Shown: piece after piece, positions 5,506 through 13,660 of the stretch | How positions within the stretch are numbered: the first letter of the stretch is position 1 | Layout of the letters: the number at the start of each line of letters is the position of its first letter | Program-made: the position numbers and the translations under genes | Assembly (NCBI GenBank): GCA_019415505.1 | Contig: DXZC01000027.1 | Coordinates: 1 to 18,989 of the forward strand | Origin: Peptococcaceae bacterium | Lineage (GTDB): Bacteria > Bacillota > Dehalobacteriia > UBA7702 | Length of the DNA stretch: 18,989 nt | Reading direction: 5' to 3' | The notes under the pieces: model-generated | What the model was told of the DNA's origin: nothing | The model's input: the letters and a program-made list of their open reading frames with translations, nothing else | Databases searched by the model: none

Positions 5506-6543
5506 ATGAAATGGAAAATCTACATACCTGACGGCGTTCAGGACTTACTCATGGAAGACGCTTACATGAAACGGAAATTAGAAAACACGATGATTACAAC
5601 TTTCCGACATTGTGGCTTCCGGGAAATCGTGACCCCTTCCCTAGAATTTTTTGATTCCTTCAGCGGTCAAAAGGAGCTTTTAGCCCAGGAGGATATGGCG
5701 AAATCTTTTGATGCCCAAGGCCGTATTCTGGTTTTAAAGCCGGATCTTACCGTACCTGTGGCTAGGGTGGCGGCGACAAAGTATAAGGATGTGCGCCCCC
5801 TCAAGGTATGCTATTGCCAGAGTGTTTTTCGCAACAGCAAGGACCGCTACTTAGATTTAAAGGAGTTTACCCAGGCAGGCTGTGAAATCATCGGCCGCGG
5901 CGATATTAAGGCGGATGGTGAAATTATCGCTACTGCCGTAAGCTCTTTAGAAGCAGCGGGACTTGCTGATTTTACTATAGAGCTGGGGCAAGTAAATTAT
6001 TTTAAAGGTTTAATGGCGGCCTGTAAATGCTCGGCTGAGGACCGGGAAAACATACGCCTTTTAGTCAATAAAAAGGATTTTTGCGGTTTGGCAAACTTGG
6101 TGGACGCCCTGAATATTACAGGGGACTTGCGTAAAGCTATCGTTGATTTACCCTACCTTTATGGGGACGTTACGGTGTTGGACCGCATAACCGGATTGGA
6201 TATTGGCGACATGGCTTTAGCGGCAATAGATAATATTAAGGCCCTTTTAGCTGAGCTGGCGGAACGCAATTGCTCCCACCGCATTGCCATAGATCTGGGG
6301 CTGGTTTCATCGCTGCATTATTATACAGGCTTGATATTTTGCGGTTATGTTCCCGGTATGGGAGTTCCCATTCTCACCGGCGGGCGTTACGATAGCTTAG
6401 TAGAAAAATTCGGCTCCCCAGATAAGGCCACCGGCTTTTCGGTGAATATCAGTTACTTAATGGAAGTTTTACAAAAGGACGGTATGCCTGCCATGTATCA
6501 GGAAACGGAAGCAAAAGAGATAACGGAAGAGGAGGCTAAATAG
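5506..6543 (+). CDS. hisZ: ATP phosphoribosyltransferase regulatory subunit HisZ
   Basis: This 345-residue protein is a paralogue of histidyl-tRNA synthetase without aminoacylation activity. It forms a hetero-octamer with the short HisG and is needed for its catalysis and for feedback inhibition by histidine. The class II synthetase motifs are recognisable: GVQDLLMEDAYMKRKLE with FRHCGFREIVTPSLEFFDSF near the N-terminus, SVFRNSKDRYLDLKEFTQAG around residue 110, VSSLHYYTGLIFCGY, and GGRYDSLVEKFG at about 300. The length suits HisZ and is much shorter than HisRS, since the anticodon-binding domain is missing. The ATG at 5506 has AAAGGGA 8 nt upstream. The stop codon TAG shares its last base with the GTG start of hisG, which points to translational coupling in a complex made of equal numbers of both subunits. 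Confidence 0.96.
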   Translation: MKWKIYIPDGVQDLLMEDAYMKRKLENTMITTFRHCGFREIVTPSLEFFDSFSGQKELLAQEDMAKSFDAQGRILVLKPDLTVPVARVAATKYKDVRPLKVCYCQSVFRNSKDRYLDLKEFTQAGCEIIGRGDIKADGEIIATAVSSLEAAGLADFTIELGQVNYFKGLMAACKCSAEDRENIRLLVNKKDFCGLANLVDALNITGDLRKAIVDLPYLYGDVTVLDRITGLDIGDMALAAIDNIKALLAELAERNCSHRIAIDLGLVSSLHYYTGLIFCGYVPGMGVPILTGGRYDSLVEKFGSPDKATGFSVNISYLMEVLQKDGMPAMYQETEAKEITEEEAK

Positions 6544-7187
6544 TGGAATATTTAAATGTAGCCCTGGCTAAGGGGCGTTTGGCCGACCTCTCTATGGAAT
6601 TTTTTGCCCATAGCGGCATAAGGTGTCCGGACTTTGACGACCCCCACCGCAAGCTGGTTCTCTATGATGAAACTAAAACTGTCCGCTTTTTTTTGGGCAA
6701 ACCGTCGGACATTCCCACCTTTGTGGAATACGGCGCCGCGGATCTGGGCATAGTTGGCAAGGATACCCTGTTAGAGGAAAATCGGGATCTTTTTGAGGTG
6801 CTTGATTTAGGCATAGCCTCATGTAAGATGAGCGTGGCCGGGCCGGACGCTATCAGTGAATCCTGGTCCGCCATACCGAGAAAGCGCATTGCCACCAAAT
6901 ACCCCCGCATTGCCCAGGAATATTTTCAGAATCAACGGAAAGAGCGGGTAGAGGTAATTAAAATAAACGGTTCTGTAGAGTTAGCCCCGATAGTGGGGTT
7001 GGCTGACGTGATAGTGGATATTGTCCAAAGCGGCGCCACTTTAAAGGCCAACGGGCTCAGCGTGTTTGAGGATATAACTGAGATTAGCGGTCGTCTAGTC
7101 ATTAACAAGGTCAGCATGAAAACTAAGGCCAACCGGATAATCCCCCTTATAGAAGATTTTAAATATCAAGTGTTGAAAGGAAACTGA
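6543..7187 (+). CDS. hisG: ATP phosphoribosyltransferase catalytic subunit HisG, short form
   Basis: This 214-residue enzyme joins ATP and PRPP to give phosphoribosyl-ATP, the first committed step of histidine synthesis. The start LNVALAKGRLADLSMEFF, then GAADLGIVGKDTLLE, and the PRPP-binding stretch DIVQSGATLKANGL (around residues 160-175) identify it. It lacks the C-terminal regulatory domain of the roughly 290-300-residue long form, which agrees with hisZ directly upstream. The start is GTG at 6543, overlapping the hisZ TAG by one base; the purine-rich end of hisZ (GAAGAGGAGG) supplies the ribosome binding site. hisD follows after 6 nt. Confidence 0.96.
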   Translation: MEYLNVALAKGRLADLSMEFFAHSGIRCPDFDDPHRKLVLYDETKTVRFFLGKPSDIPTFVEYGAADLGIVGKDTLLEENRDLFEVLDLGIASCKMSVAGPDAISESWSAIPRKRIATKYPRIAQEYFQNQRKERVEVIKINGSVELAPIVGLADVIVDIVQSGATLKANGLSVFEDITEISGRLVINKVSMKTKANRIIPLIEDFKYQVLKGN

Positions 7188-7193
7188 GAAAAA

Positions 7194-8486
7194 ATGCGTA
7201 AATTTGATTTAAGAAATACCACAGATTACAGTGAACTAGAAGCCTTTTTGGATAAAAGGAAGGAAAATAACAGCAGCGATGTAGAGGGCATAGTTAAAGA
7301 TATTATCGCCAAGGTTAGAGCCGAAGGCGACGCGGCGCTCCGTTATTATAACGCCAAATTTGACGGCTGCGAAATAGAGGACCTTAAAGTAAGCGACGCG
7401 GAAATTGAGGAAGCTTTCCGCTCTATTGATAAAGACCTACTGGGCTCCATTGAAAGGGCGGCGGAAAATATCCGTTATTTTCACCAAAAGCAGATGGAAA
7501 ACTCTTGGTTTGAACAGAAGGATGACGGCACGACTTTGGGTATGCTCATTTTGCCCTTAAAAACCGTAGGCATTTATGTGCCTGGCGGCGCTGGCGGCAA
7601 AACCCCCTTGCCCTCGTCGGTTCTCATGGACGCTATACCCGGCCAGGTTGCCGGTGTGGAAAATCTGGTGATGGTCACCCCTCCCTCGGCTGACGGTTCG
7701 GTACCTTCTGTGACCTTAGTCGCGGCTAAAATAGCCGGGGTAAAGGAAATTTATAAGGTGGGCGGCGCTCAGAGTATTGCCGCTTTGGCTTACGGCACTG
7801 AAACGATTCCCGCGGTGGATAAAATTACCGGACCTGGCAACGCTTTTGTCGCCACAGCTAAGAAAATGGTTTTTGGTCAATGCGGCATTGATATGGTGGC
7901 CGGTCCCAGCGAAATCAGCATTATTGCCGATAGCTCCGCTAATCCCCTTTGGTTGGCCGCGGATTTACTGTCCCAGGCGGAACATGATACCTTGGCGGCG
8001 GCAATTATGGTTACAACCGATGAAAAATTGGCCCTGGCAACGGAGGAGGAATTGAATAAAGCTATCAAACCTCTAGAGCGTTATGAAATCGCCCAGGCCT
8101 CTTGGGATGATTACGGCGCCATAATTCTCTGCCAGGATTTAGACCAGTGCTTTGACATCGCCAATATTATCGCGCCTGAGCACTTGGAATTGGCGATTGA
8201 AAATCCTTTGGCTTACATTCACAAACCGAAAACAGCCGGGGCTTTATTCCTGGGTCACTATACTCCCGAGGCCTTGGGGGACTACATGGCAGGTCCCAAC
8301 CACACCTTACCCACTATCGGTACGGCCCGGTTCTCCTCACCCCTGAATACTATGGACTATATGAAAAAAACCACGGTTCTTTGCTATAATAAAGCAGCCT
8401 TTATGGCAGTGCAAGACGATATCAGCCGCTTCGCCCGCTCTGAGGGTCTTACCGCCCATGCTAGAGCTGCGGAAATAAGAAAATAA
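7194..8486 (+). CDS. hisD: Histidinol dehydrogenase HisD
   Basis: This 430-residue zinc enzyme oxidises L-histidinol to L-histidine in two NAD-dependent steps, the end of the pathway. All key residues known from the E. coli enzyme have counterparts here: zinc ligands Gln261 and His264 (SQAEHD), Asp363 (EALGDYMAGPNH) and His422 (LTAHARAAE), and the catalytic pair Glu329-His330 (APEHLEL). The NAD-site stretches VGGAQSIAALAYGT and DKITGPGNAFV are present. The ATG at 7194 follows the hisG stop by 6 nt, with AAAGGAAAC before it. hisC starts one base after its stop codon. Confidence 0.97.
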   Translation: MRKFDLRNTTDYSELEAFLDKRKENNSSDVEGIVKDIIAKVRAEGDAALRYYNAKFDGCEIEDLKVSDAEIEEAFRSIDKDLLGSIERAAENIRYFHQKQMENSWFEQKDDGTTLGMLILPLKTVGIYVPGGAGGKTPLPSSVLMDAIPGQVAGVENLVMVTPPSADGSVPSVTLVAAKIAGVKEIYKVGGAQSIAALAYGTETIPAVDKITGPGNAFVATAKKMVFGQCGIDMVAGPSEISIIADSSANPLWLAADLLSQAEHDTLAAAIMVTTDEKLALATEEELNKAIKPLERYEIAQASWDDYGAIILCQDLDQCFDIANIIAPEHLELAIENPLAYIHKPKTAGALFLGHYTPEALGDYMAGPNHTLPTIGTARFSSPLNTMDYMKKTTVLCYNKAAFMAVQDDISRFARSEGLTAHARAAEIRK

Positions 8487-8487
8487 A

Positions 8488-9555
8488 ATGAGTAAATTTT
8501 GGAACGACAAGACAAAGTCCCTCACGCCCTATACCCCTGGGGAGCAGCCTAAGGGACAGAGGCATTTGATTAAACTCAATACGAACGAGAACCCTTATCC
8601 GCCCAGCAACAATGTGTTGCAGGCTATTTCTGCGGCTAACAACGGTGATTTACGCCTTTACCCTGACCCTGAGGCCACGGCTTTAAGGGAGGCGTACGCC
8701 GCCTATGTGGGCTTGTCACGGGAAAACGTCTTTGTGGGCAATGGTTCCGATGAGGTTTTAGCTCTGTCCTTTGACACCTTTTTCCAAAAGGGGCAACCGA
8801 TATTAATGCCGGATATCTGTTATAGCTTTTACCCGGTATACTGCCAGTATTATGGTATAGATTATCAAACCGTCCCTTTAAAAGAGGACTTTACCATTGC
8901 TGTGACAGACTTTTATCAGCCCAATGGCGGGGTGGTTATTACTAACCCCAACGCCCCCACGGGCATAGCCTTGACAGCAGGGGAGATAGAGCTGATTTTG
9001 CAGCATAACCCGGACCATGTGGTGTTGGTGGACGAGGCTTATGTGAAATTTGGCGCTGAAACGGTGGTTCCTCTGATTGCCAAATATCCCAATTTACTGG
9101 TTGTCCAAACCCTCTCTAAATCCCACTCCCTGGCCGGGTTGCGGGTGGGCTTTGCCCTGGGGGATCCCCAGCTTATTGAGGGCTTGAACCGGGTTAAGAA
9201 TTCCTTTAACTCTTATCCGGTGGATAGACTGGCCCAAGCCGGGGCCTTGGCCGCGATTAAAGACGCCGATAATGTGGCAAAGCGCTGTAAGCGTATTATG
9301 GCCGTGCGGGACGGGGTCAGCGTGGCCTTGCGAGGTATTGGTTTTGAGGTATTGCCCTCCAAGACGAATTTTATTATGACAAAATACTGGAACGTGCCGT
9401 CGCCGGAGCTTTTCGGTCATCTGCGGGAGCATGATATTTTAGTGCGGTACTTTGCTTTGCCCCGTCTTGACCAGTATTTACGGGTTACTATCGGTACCCG
9501 TAGCGATATGCGAAAATTTTTGGATATTGTGGAAGAATATATTGAAAAGAGATGA
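8488..9555 (+). CDS. hisC: Histidinol-phosphate aminotransferase HisC
   Basis: This 355-residue fold-type I PLP enzyme transfers an amino group from glutamate to imidazole-acetol phosphate, giving histidinol phosphate. Typical marks are LNTNENPYPPS near the N-terminus, the NPNAPTG loop, VDEAYVKF with the Asp that contacts the pyridine nitrogen, and Lys211 in TLSKSHSLAGLRVGFALG, which forms the Schiff base. Length matches the family. It is tightly packed: its ATG comes one base after the hisD stop, and hisB starts 4 nt after its own stop. Related aminotransferases can act on other substrates (in some Bacillota HisC also serves aromatic amino acids), but the operon settles the main role. Confidence 0.96.
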   Translation: MSKFWNDKTKSLTPYTPGEQPKGQRHLIKLNTNENPYPPSNNVLQAISAANNGDLRLYPDPEATALREAYAAYVGLSRENVFVGNGSDEVLALSFDTFFQKGQPILMPDICYSFYPVYCQYYGIDYQTVPLKEDFTIAVTDFYQPNGGVVITNPNAPTGIALTAGEIELILQHNPDHVVLVDEAYVKFGAETVVPLIAKYPNLLVVQTLSKSHSLAGLRVGFALGDPQLIEGLNRVKNSFNSYPVDRLAQAGALAAIKDADNVAKRCKRIMAVRDGVSVALRGIGFEVLPSKTNFIMTKYWNVPSPELFGHLREHDILVRYFALPRLDQYLRVTIGTRSDMRKFLDIVEEYIEKR

Positions 9556-9559
9556 TTAT

Positions 9560-10141
9560 ATGCGTGAAACTGCCGTGATACGCAGAACCAATGAAACCGC
9601 TATTGAAATAGAGCTTAATCTGGACGGCAGCGGCGAAAGCAGCATTGAAACTGGGATTGGTTTTTTTGACCATATGCTGATTCTCTTTGCCAAGCATAGC
9701 GGCTGCGACCTTAACCTTAAAGTTCAGGGTGACCTAGAGGTGGACGGCCACCATACTATTGAGGATACTGGCATTGCCTTGGGAAAATGTATTAAAGAGG
9801 CGTTGGGCGATAAGGCTGGGATTCGCCGTTACGGCAGCGCCTTAATTCCCATGGACGAAACCTTGGCGGAATGCGCCTTGGATTTATCCGGCCGGGGTTA
9901 TTTGGTCTTTAACGCCGAATTTACAGCGGAGTTAGCCGGGGATTTTCCCCTGGAAATGGTGGAGGAATTTTTCCGGGCCGTGGCTTTTAACGGGGAATTT
10001 AATCTTCACCTTAACTTGCGCTATGGCAAAAATAACCACCATATGGCGGAAGGGATTTTTAAGGCCTTCGCCCATGCCCTCAAGGAAGCTGTTGTGGTGG
10101 ACGGCTTTGACGTTCTCTCCACCAAAGGGGTGTTAGCATGA
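9560..10141 (+). CDS. hisB: Imidazoleglycerol-phosphate dehydratase HisB
   Basis: This 193-residue enzyme dehydrates imidazole glycerol phosphate to imidazole acetol phosphate. It is the monofunctional form, without the N-terminal histidinol phosphatase domain found in enteric bacteria. The manganese-binding motifs of the family are both there: HHTIED around residue 66 and HHMAEGIFKA around 160, together with FFDHML and the DETL segment. The frame is open upstream into hisC for another 36 codons, but ATG at 9560 gives the conserved start (RETAVIRRTNETAIEI) and a 4-nt gap to hisC. It overlaps hisA by four bases (ATGA). Confidence 0.96.
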   Translation: MRETAVIRRTNETAIEIELNLDGSGESSIETGIGFFDHMLILFAKHSGCDLNLKVQGDLEVDGHHTIEDTGIALGKCIKEALGDKAGIRRYGSALIPMDETLAECALDLSGRGYLVFNAEFTAELAGDFPLEMVEEFFRAVAFNGEFNLHLNLRYGKNNHHMAEGIFKAFAHALKEAVVVDGFDVLSTKGVLA

Positions 10142-10854
10142 AAAAATTTCAGATATTGCCGGCCATTGATTTGATTGCCGGCCAGTGCGTTCGCTTAGTC
10201 AAGGGCGATTATAGCCAAAAGACAGTGTACGCCCTAGACCCGGTAGCCAAAGCCCGGGAATTTAAGTCAATGGGCGCGGAGTATATACATTTAGTAGATT
10301 TAGACGGGGCCAAAGCCGGCAAACCGGTGAACCAGAGCATTGTCAAGGCCATTAAAAGGGAAACCGGCCTATTTGCGGAAGTAGGCGGCGGCGTCCGTAC
10401 TATGGCGCAAATTGAAGCGTACCTGGACGCCGGTTTGGACCGGGTTATATTAGGTACCTCAGCGGTGCAAAATAAAAGCTTAGTGGCGGAGGCAGCCCAA
10501 AAATACGGGCAAAATATTGCCGTGGGAATCGACGCCAAGGAAGGTAAAGTGGCCATTGCCGGGTGGGAGGAAAATAGCCTTTTAGACCCCTGGGAATTTG
10601 CCCAAGCCATTGAGGATTTAGGTATTGCCACCATAATTTATACGGATATTTTCCGTGACGGTATGCTCCAGGGCCCCAATTTAGAGGCCATGAAAAAAAT
10701 GGCGGCAACTGTTAAAATTGATGTTATAGCGTCTGGCGGGGTCACCAAAGCCAGTGATCTCACGGATTTAAAGCAGACTGGCGTTGCCGGGGCTATTATA
10801 GGTAAAGCTCTTTACGCTGGCGCTATTGATTTAGAAAAGGTGCTAAAGGATTGA
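10138..10854 (+). CDS. hisA: Phosphoribosylformimino-AICAR-phosphate (ProFAR) isomerase HisA
   Basis: This 238-residue TIM-barrel protein performs the Amadori rearrangement of ProFAR to PRFAR. It is HisA and not its close relative HisF: it begins ILPAIDLIAGQCVRLVKGDY, with the catalytic Asp in PAIDL, and has GIDAKEGKVAIAGW (second catalytic Asp) and IIYTDIFRDGMLQGPN; HisF would instead start with a CLDV motif. VDLDGAK, EVGGGVR and ASGG(V) are the phosphate-binding loops. The ATG overlaps the hisB stop as ATGA. Its product PRFAR is the substrate of HisH-HisF, yet neither gene lies next to it: hisIE follows after 5 nt. Confidence 0.95.
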   Translation: MKKFQILPAIDLIAGQCVRLVKGDYSQKTVYALDPVAKAREFKSMGAEYIHLVDLDGAKAGKPVNQSIVKAIKRETGLFAEVGGGVRTMAQIEAYLDAGLDRVILGTSAVQNKSLVAEAAQKYGQNIAVGIDAKEGKVAIAGWEENSLLDPWEFAQAIEDLGIATIIYTDIFRDGMLQGPNLEAMKKMAATVKIDVIASGGVTKASDLTDLKQTGVAGAIIGKALYAGAIDLEKVLKD

Positions 10855-10859
10855 ATAAT

Positions 10860-11534
10860 ATGGATAAAGCAGTTCAGACAATAAACTGGAATCAGCATGG
10901 TTTGGTTCCCGCAGTGGCTTACGATACTTTAAGCGGCCAAGTTGTGATGCTGGCCTATATGAATGAAGAAGCCTGGCAAAAAACTATAGAAACGGGCTAT
11001 GCCCATTATTATAGCCGCTCCCGCCAGTGCCTTTGGCAGAAGGGCGAAACTAGCGGTCACAGGCAAAAGGTGTTAGCTCTGAAAATTGATTGCGATGAGG
11101 ACGCTATTTTGCTGGAGATAGAGCAAACCGGTGCGGCTTGCCATACCGGGAACAAATCTTGTTTTTACCGGCAATATGAGGCTGGCGCCTGGGTAGAGGC
11201 TGAGGAGAATACTTCCGTGGCCCGGGGCATGGCCTTGGAATATCAGATAGTTAAAGAACGGGCGGAAAATCCCCTGGAGGGCTCTTATACCAACTATTTA
11301 TTGGCTAAAGGTGTGGATAAAATCCTGAAAAAGGTGGGGGAGGAGTGTACAGAGGTAGTAATTGCCGCCAAAAACCATGCTAAGGACGAAATTACCTACG
11401 AAACTGCCGACCTGATTTACCACCTTTCCGTGCTTCTTTATGAGGAGGGCCTAACTTGGGATGATATTGGCGCGGAAATAATTAAGCGGCGCTCCAAAAT
11501 AAAAAATAGCAAGTATACTGATGCGCAAGAATAA
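10860..11534 (+). CDS. hisI: Bifunctional phosphoribosyl-AMP cyclohydrolase / phosphoribosyl-ATP pyrophosphatase HisIE
   Basis: This fusion protein of 224 residues performs steps two and three of the pathway. The N-terminal half (to about 115) is HisI, with AYMNEEAWQKTIETGYAHYYSRSR, LWQKGETSGH, the metal-binding DCDED and the zinc Cys residues in GAACHTGNKSCFY. The C-terminal half (about 125-224) is HisE, with KVGEECTEVVIAAKN and ETADLIYHLSVLL, the metal-binding glutamates of a MazG-like fold. I chose ATG at 10860, which has AAAGGA about 9 nt upstream; a TTG three codons earlier would overlap hisA but sits directly on that ribosome binding site. It is the last gene of the operon; a symmetrical terminator lies 140 nt downstream. 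Confidence 0.95.
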   Translation: MDKAVQTINWNQHGLVPAVAYDTLSGQVVMLAYMNEEAWQKTIETGYAHYYSRSRQCLWQKGETSGHRQKVLALKIDCDEDAILLEIEQTGAACHTGNKSCFYRQYEAGAWVEAEENTSVARGMALEYQIVKERAENPLEGSYTNYLLAKGVDKILKKVGEECTEVVIAAKNHAKDEITYETADLIYHLSVLLYEEGLTWDDIGAEIIKRRSKIKNSKYTDAQE

Positions 11535-11674
11535 TAGTGGCTTTAGTTGGCTCTATTTTTGCAAAAGTCTACCTGAGTCTACCTGAGAGATTAAGAAATT
11601 AGCAAAACATAGTAGGCTCAATAAAGAGTAGGCAAAAAACCTGTTCAGGCTATTAGCCGAGGAATTTACCTAAT

Positions 11675-11709
11675 AAAAAAATCATGGTTTAAATAACCAT
11701 GATTTTTTT
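11675..11709. terminator. Bidirectional intrinsic terminator between hisIE and the HTH gene
   Basis: A perfect 15-bp inverted repeat (AAAAAAATCATGGTT at 11675-11689 and its complement at 11695-11709) surrounds a 5-nt loop. A-run and T-run flanks make it work on both strands: it would end the his operon rightward and the small HTH gene leftward. The 140 nt between hisIE and this site contain only an imperfectly useful 10-bp tandem repeat (AGTCTACCTG twice, 11566-11585). Confidence 0.93.
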
Positions 11710-11731
11710 ACACCCCATATTGCCTTACTTT

Positions 11732-12082
11732 TTACATTTTGTTTTTATTCATAAACTCTTCAAAGCTGTCTTTGGGTATTATGTATTGCCGGCCTACCTT
11801 TACAGCCGGGAGTTTTTCCTGTTTTACTAAATCCATTATAAAAGCATAACTCAAAGGTATTTGCTCCATAATTTCCCGAATGGAGTAACCTTCCAAGCCC
11901 CACTTTTCCCGGGATTTTTCTAGGTAATCCTCCATTTCCTCCTTGGCTATAAAGTATTTTCTGCCTACACGGTAGGCTGGTAATTTTCCTTTATCTATAT
12001 CGCGTTTAACAATGCCGTAGCTGGTACCGGATTTTTCCGCAACTTCTTTTAAAGTGAAGTATTCTTTTTCCCTGTGGCTCAT
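11732..12082 (-). CDS. Small protein with two tandem excisionase/MerR-type helix-turn-helix domains
   Basis: I do not recognise a named family. The 116 residues consist of two copies of a DNA-binding domain of the excisionase type (HTH_17): residues 8-57 (YFTLKEVAEKSGTS, then KLPAYRVGRKYFIAKEEMEDYLEK) and residues 66-115 (YSIREIMEQIPLS, then KLPAVKVGRQYIIPKDSFEEFMNK). The KLPA-x-x-VGR-x-Y-x-I wing is closely matched between them, so the gene arose by internal duplication. There are no transmembrane or signal segments. ATG at 12082 is preferred, with AAAGGAG 9 nt upstream; a TTG seven codons earlier overlaps that site. No integrase or phage gene is nearby, so a role as a chromosomal regulator is more likely than as an excisionase. 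It stands alone between the bidirectional terminator and pyk. Confidence 0.8.
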   Translation of the reverse strand: MSHREKEYFTLKEVAEKSGTSYGIVKRDIDKGKLPAYRVGRKYFIAKEEMEDYLEKSREKWGLEGYSIREIMEQIPLSYAFIMDLVKQEKLPAVKVGRQYIIPKDSFEEFMNKNKM

Positions 12083-12118
12083 AAAACCATTCTCCTTTGG
12101 CAATTCCTTATTGTTGTC

Positions 12119-12124
12119 ATTATA
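12119..12124 (-). promoter_or_regulatory. Probable -10 box for the tandem-HTH gene
   Basis: A consensus TATAAT on the minus strand lies 37 nt before the ATG at 12082, in the 125-nt gap behind pyk. I see no convincing -35 box at the right distance (the hexamer there resembles GTATAA), so the promoter may be weak or activator-dependent. Confidence 0.4.
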
Positions 12125-12207
12125 CGCACATAGACGTTATTTTATACATCTTTTCGGTAAATGGTGGAAAAAAATTACCCTTTAGCAATTACAAGGTTGT
12201 GATATAT

Positions 12208-13605
12208 TTACACCTCTATAGCTACGAGGGAGCTGGTTTTGGAAGAATTTCCCAGGGGGGCGCCTGCGGTTATAATAGCTAAATCTTTGTCTTGTAAAAG
12301 GCTGTGGCTTTTGGCTGTGGTTATAGCGTTAGCTATGGTCTGGTCATAGTCCTGGCCATACTCTTGTAGTCGACATTCCACGCCCCAGGTGAGAGCTAAG
12401 CGGCGGCAGGTAACTTCTTGGGGGGAGGTTACCGCCAGAGGCGTTACAGGTCTAAACCGCGCGATCATTCTCGCGGTTTCCCCTGAGGTTGTGGGTATTA
12501 ATATTGCCTTAGCGCCTGTGTCCTCAGCCAGTTTAACGGCGGCCATGCCTATGGCCCCTGTCAAATTAGGCTTCTGAGTATTCTGTCGGAATTTAGCGGT
12601 ATCAATCTGACTTTCTGTGGCCTGGGCAATTTTCGCCATGGTTTTTACTGCTCCCAAGGGATATTTTCCCGCCGCCGATTCGCCGGAGAGCATCACAGCG
12701 TCAGTGCCGTCTAGTATGGCGTTGGCCACGTCGGAAACCTCCGCCCTGGTGGGTCTGGGGTTAACGGTCATGGATTCCAGCATTTGCGTGGCGGTAATTA
12801 CAGGCTTACCATAATAGTTGCAGAGGGCTATCATCTTTTTTTGTACCAGCGGTACTTCAGCTAAGGGAATTTCTACGCCTAAATCACCTCTGGCAACCAT
12901 CAAACCGTCGGCCACGGCGATAATTTCCTCTAAAGCTGCAATACCGCTGCGACTCTCAATTTTCGCGATTACCGGTATATCGCCGTTGTGCGCTGCTAAA
13001 AAGCTTTTAATTTCCCTAACGTGGGAGGCGTTGCGAATAAAGGAGGCGGCAATAAAATCTACCTTTTCGGCAATGCCCAACAATAAATCTTCTTTATCTT
13101 TCTCTGTTAAAGCGGGCAGATTAACTTCCCGGCCCGGTAAATTTACTCCCTTGCGGGATAATATTTCGCCGCTGTTTTCCGCTTTACAGATTACCAGGTC
13201 CTCTTTCTTGTCCGTAACTAATAAAGATATATTGCCATCGTCTATAAGTATGCGGTCGCCGGTATTCACATCCTTTGCTATCCCCTGATAGGTTACGGGA
13301 ATTGCCTCCTCAGGGCCGCGGTAATCCTGATAGCAAAGACCATAGCTTTCTCCCACCTGTATTTTTCGGGGTGATTTTAACTCCGCCACTCTGATCTCCG
13401 GTCCCTTGGTATCCAGCATGATGGCCACATTTTTTTGGGTTAATTGGGCTGTGAGACGTATTTTTCTAATTCTTTCCCGCTGTTCGGCGTGGCTGCCGTG
13501 GGAAAAGTTCAGCCTGGCAACGCTAACGCCGGCTAAAAACATTTCCCTGAGTATGGCTTCATTATCTGAGGCTGGGCCAATGGTGGCTACTATTTTAGTT
13601 TTCAT
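12208..13605 (-). CDS. pyk: Pyruvate kinase
   Basis: This 465-residue glycolytic enzyme converts phosphoenolpyruvate and ADP to pyruvate and ATP. Hallmarks in order: MKTKIVATIGPAS at the N-terminus, RLNFSHGSH, LDTKGPEIR, the beta-barrel B domain (about 70-165), IAKIESRSGI with the catalytic Lys, LMVARGDLGVEIP, TATQMLESM and RPTRAEVSDVANAILDGTDAVMLSGESAAGKYP. The C-terminal effector-binding domain follows; the extra PEP-utilising domain of some Bacillus enzymes is absent. ATG at 13605 has TTGGAG 6 nt upstream; the frame continues upstream for 16 codons to a TTG but that part has no counterpart in the family. It follows dnaE and coaD on the same strand, separated from coaD by a terminator. In many Bacillota pyk sits with pfkA near dnaE; pfkA is not here. 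Confidence 0.96.
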   Translation of the reverse strand: MKTKIVATIGPASDNEAILREMFLAGVSVARLNFSHGSHAEQRERIRKIRLTAQLTQKNVAIMLDTKGPEIRVAELKSPRKIQVGESYGLCYQDYRGPEEAIPVTYQGIAKDVNTGDRILIDDGNISLLVTDKKEDLVICKAENSGEILSRKGVNLPGREVNLPALTEKDKEDLLLGIAEKVDFIAASFIRNASHVREIKSFLAAHNGDIPVIAKIESRSGIAALEEIIAVADGLMVARGDLGVEIPLAEVPLVQKKMIALCNYYGKPVITATQMLESMTVNPRPTRAEVSDVANAILDGTDAVMLSGESAAGKYPLGAVKTMAKIAQATESQIDTAKFRQNTQKPNLTGAIGMAAVKLAEDTGAKAILIPTTSGETARMIARFRPVTPLAVTSPQEVTCRRLALTWGVECRLQEYGQDYDQTIANAITTAKSHSLLQDKDLAIITAGAPLGNSSKTSSLVAIEV

Positions 13606-13611
13606 AAATCG

Positions 13612-13654
13612 CTCCAATCTATTTAAGCTCTCCAATAATTCCACTATCTCCAAT
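13612..13654 (-). repeat. Three ATTGGAG repeats at exact 18-nt spacing in the pyk leader
   Basis: On the minus strand, ATTGGAG occurs at 13654-13648, 13636-13630 and 13618-13612, each 18 nt from the next. The copy nearest the gene is the pyk ribosome binding site. The surrounding bases are less conserved. They might act as repeated ribosome landing sites, or bind an RNA-binding protein that recognises GGA, such as CsrA, which binds two sites at such distances; both ideas are inference. Confidence 0.5.
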
Positions 13655-13660
13655 ATTTCC

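Noticed and set aside
9452..9559. Upstream in-frame extension of hisB into hisC
   Set aside because: It lies inside hisC in another frame; the ATG at 9560 gives the conserved HisB start.
10851..10859. TTG at 10851 as the hisIE start, overlapping hisA
   Set aside because: It sits directly on the AAAGGA ribosome binding site, whereas ATG at 10860 has proper spacing.
11566..11585. 10-bp tandem repeat AGTCTACCTG x2 after hisIE
   Set aside because: Only two units with no spacers; not a CRISPR or an evident operator, and short tandem duplications in spacers are common.
12454..12479. 8-bp inverted repeat AAACCGCG/CGCGGTTT inside pyk
   Set aside because: It lies in conserved pyruvate kinase codons without a U-run, so it is probably a chance product of coding sequence.
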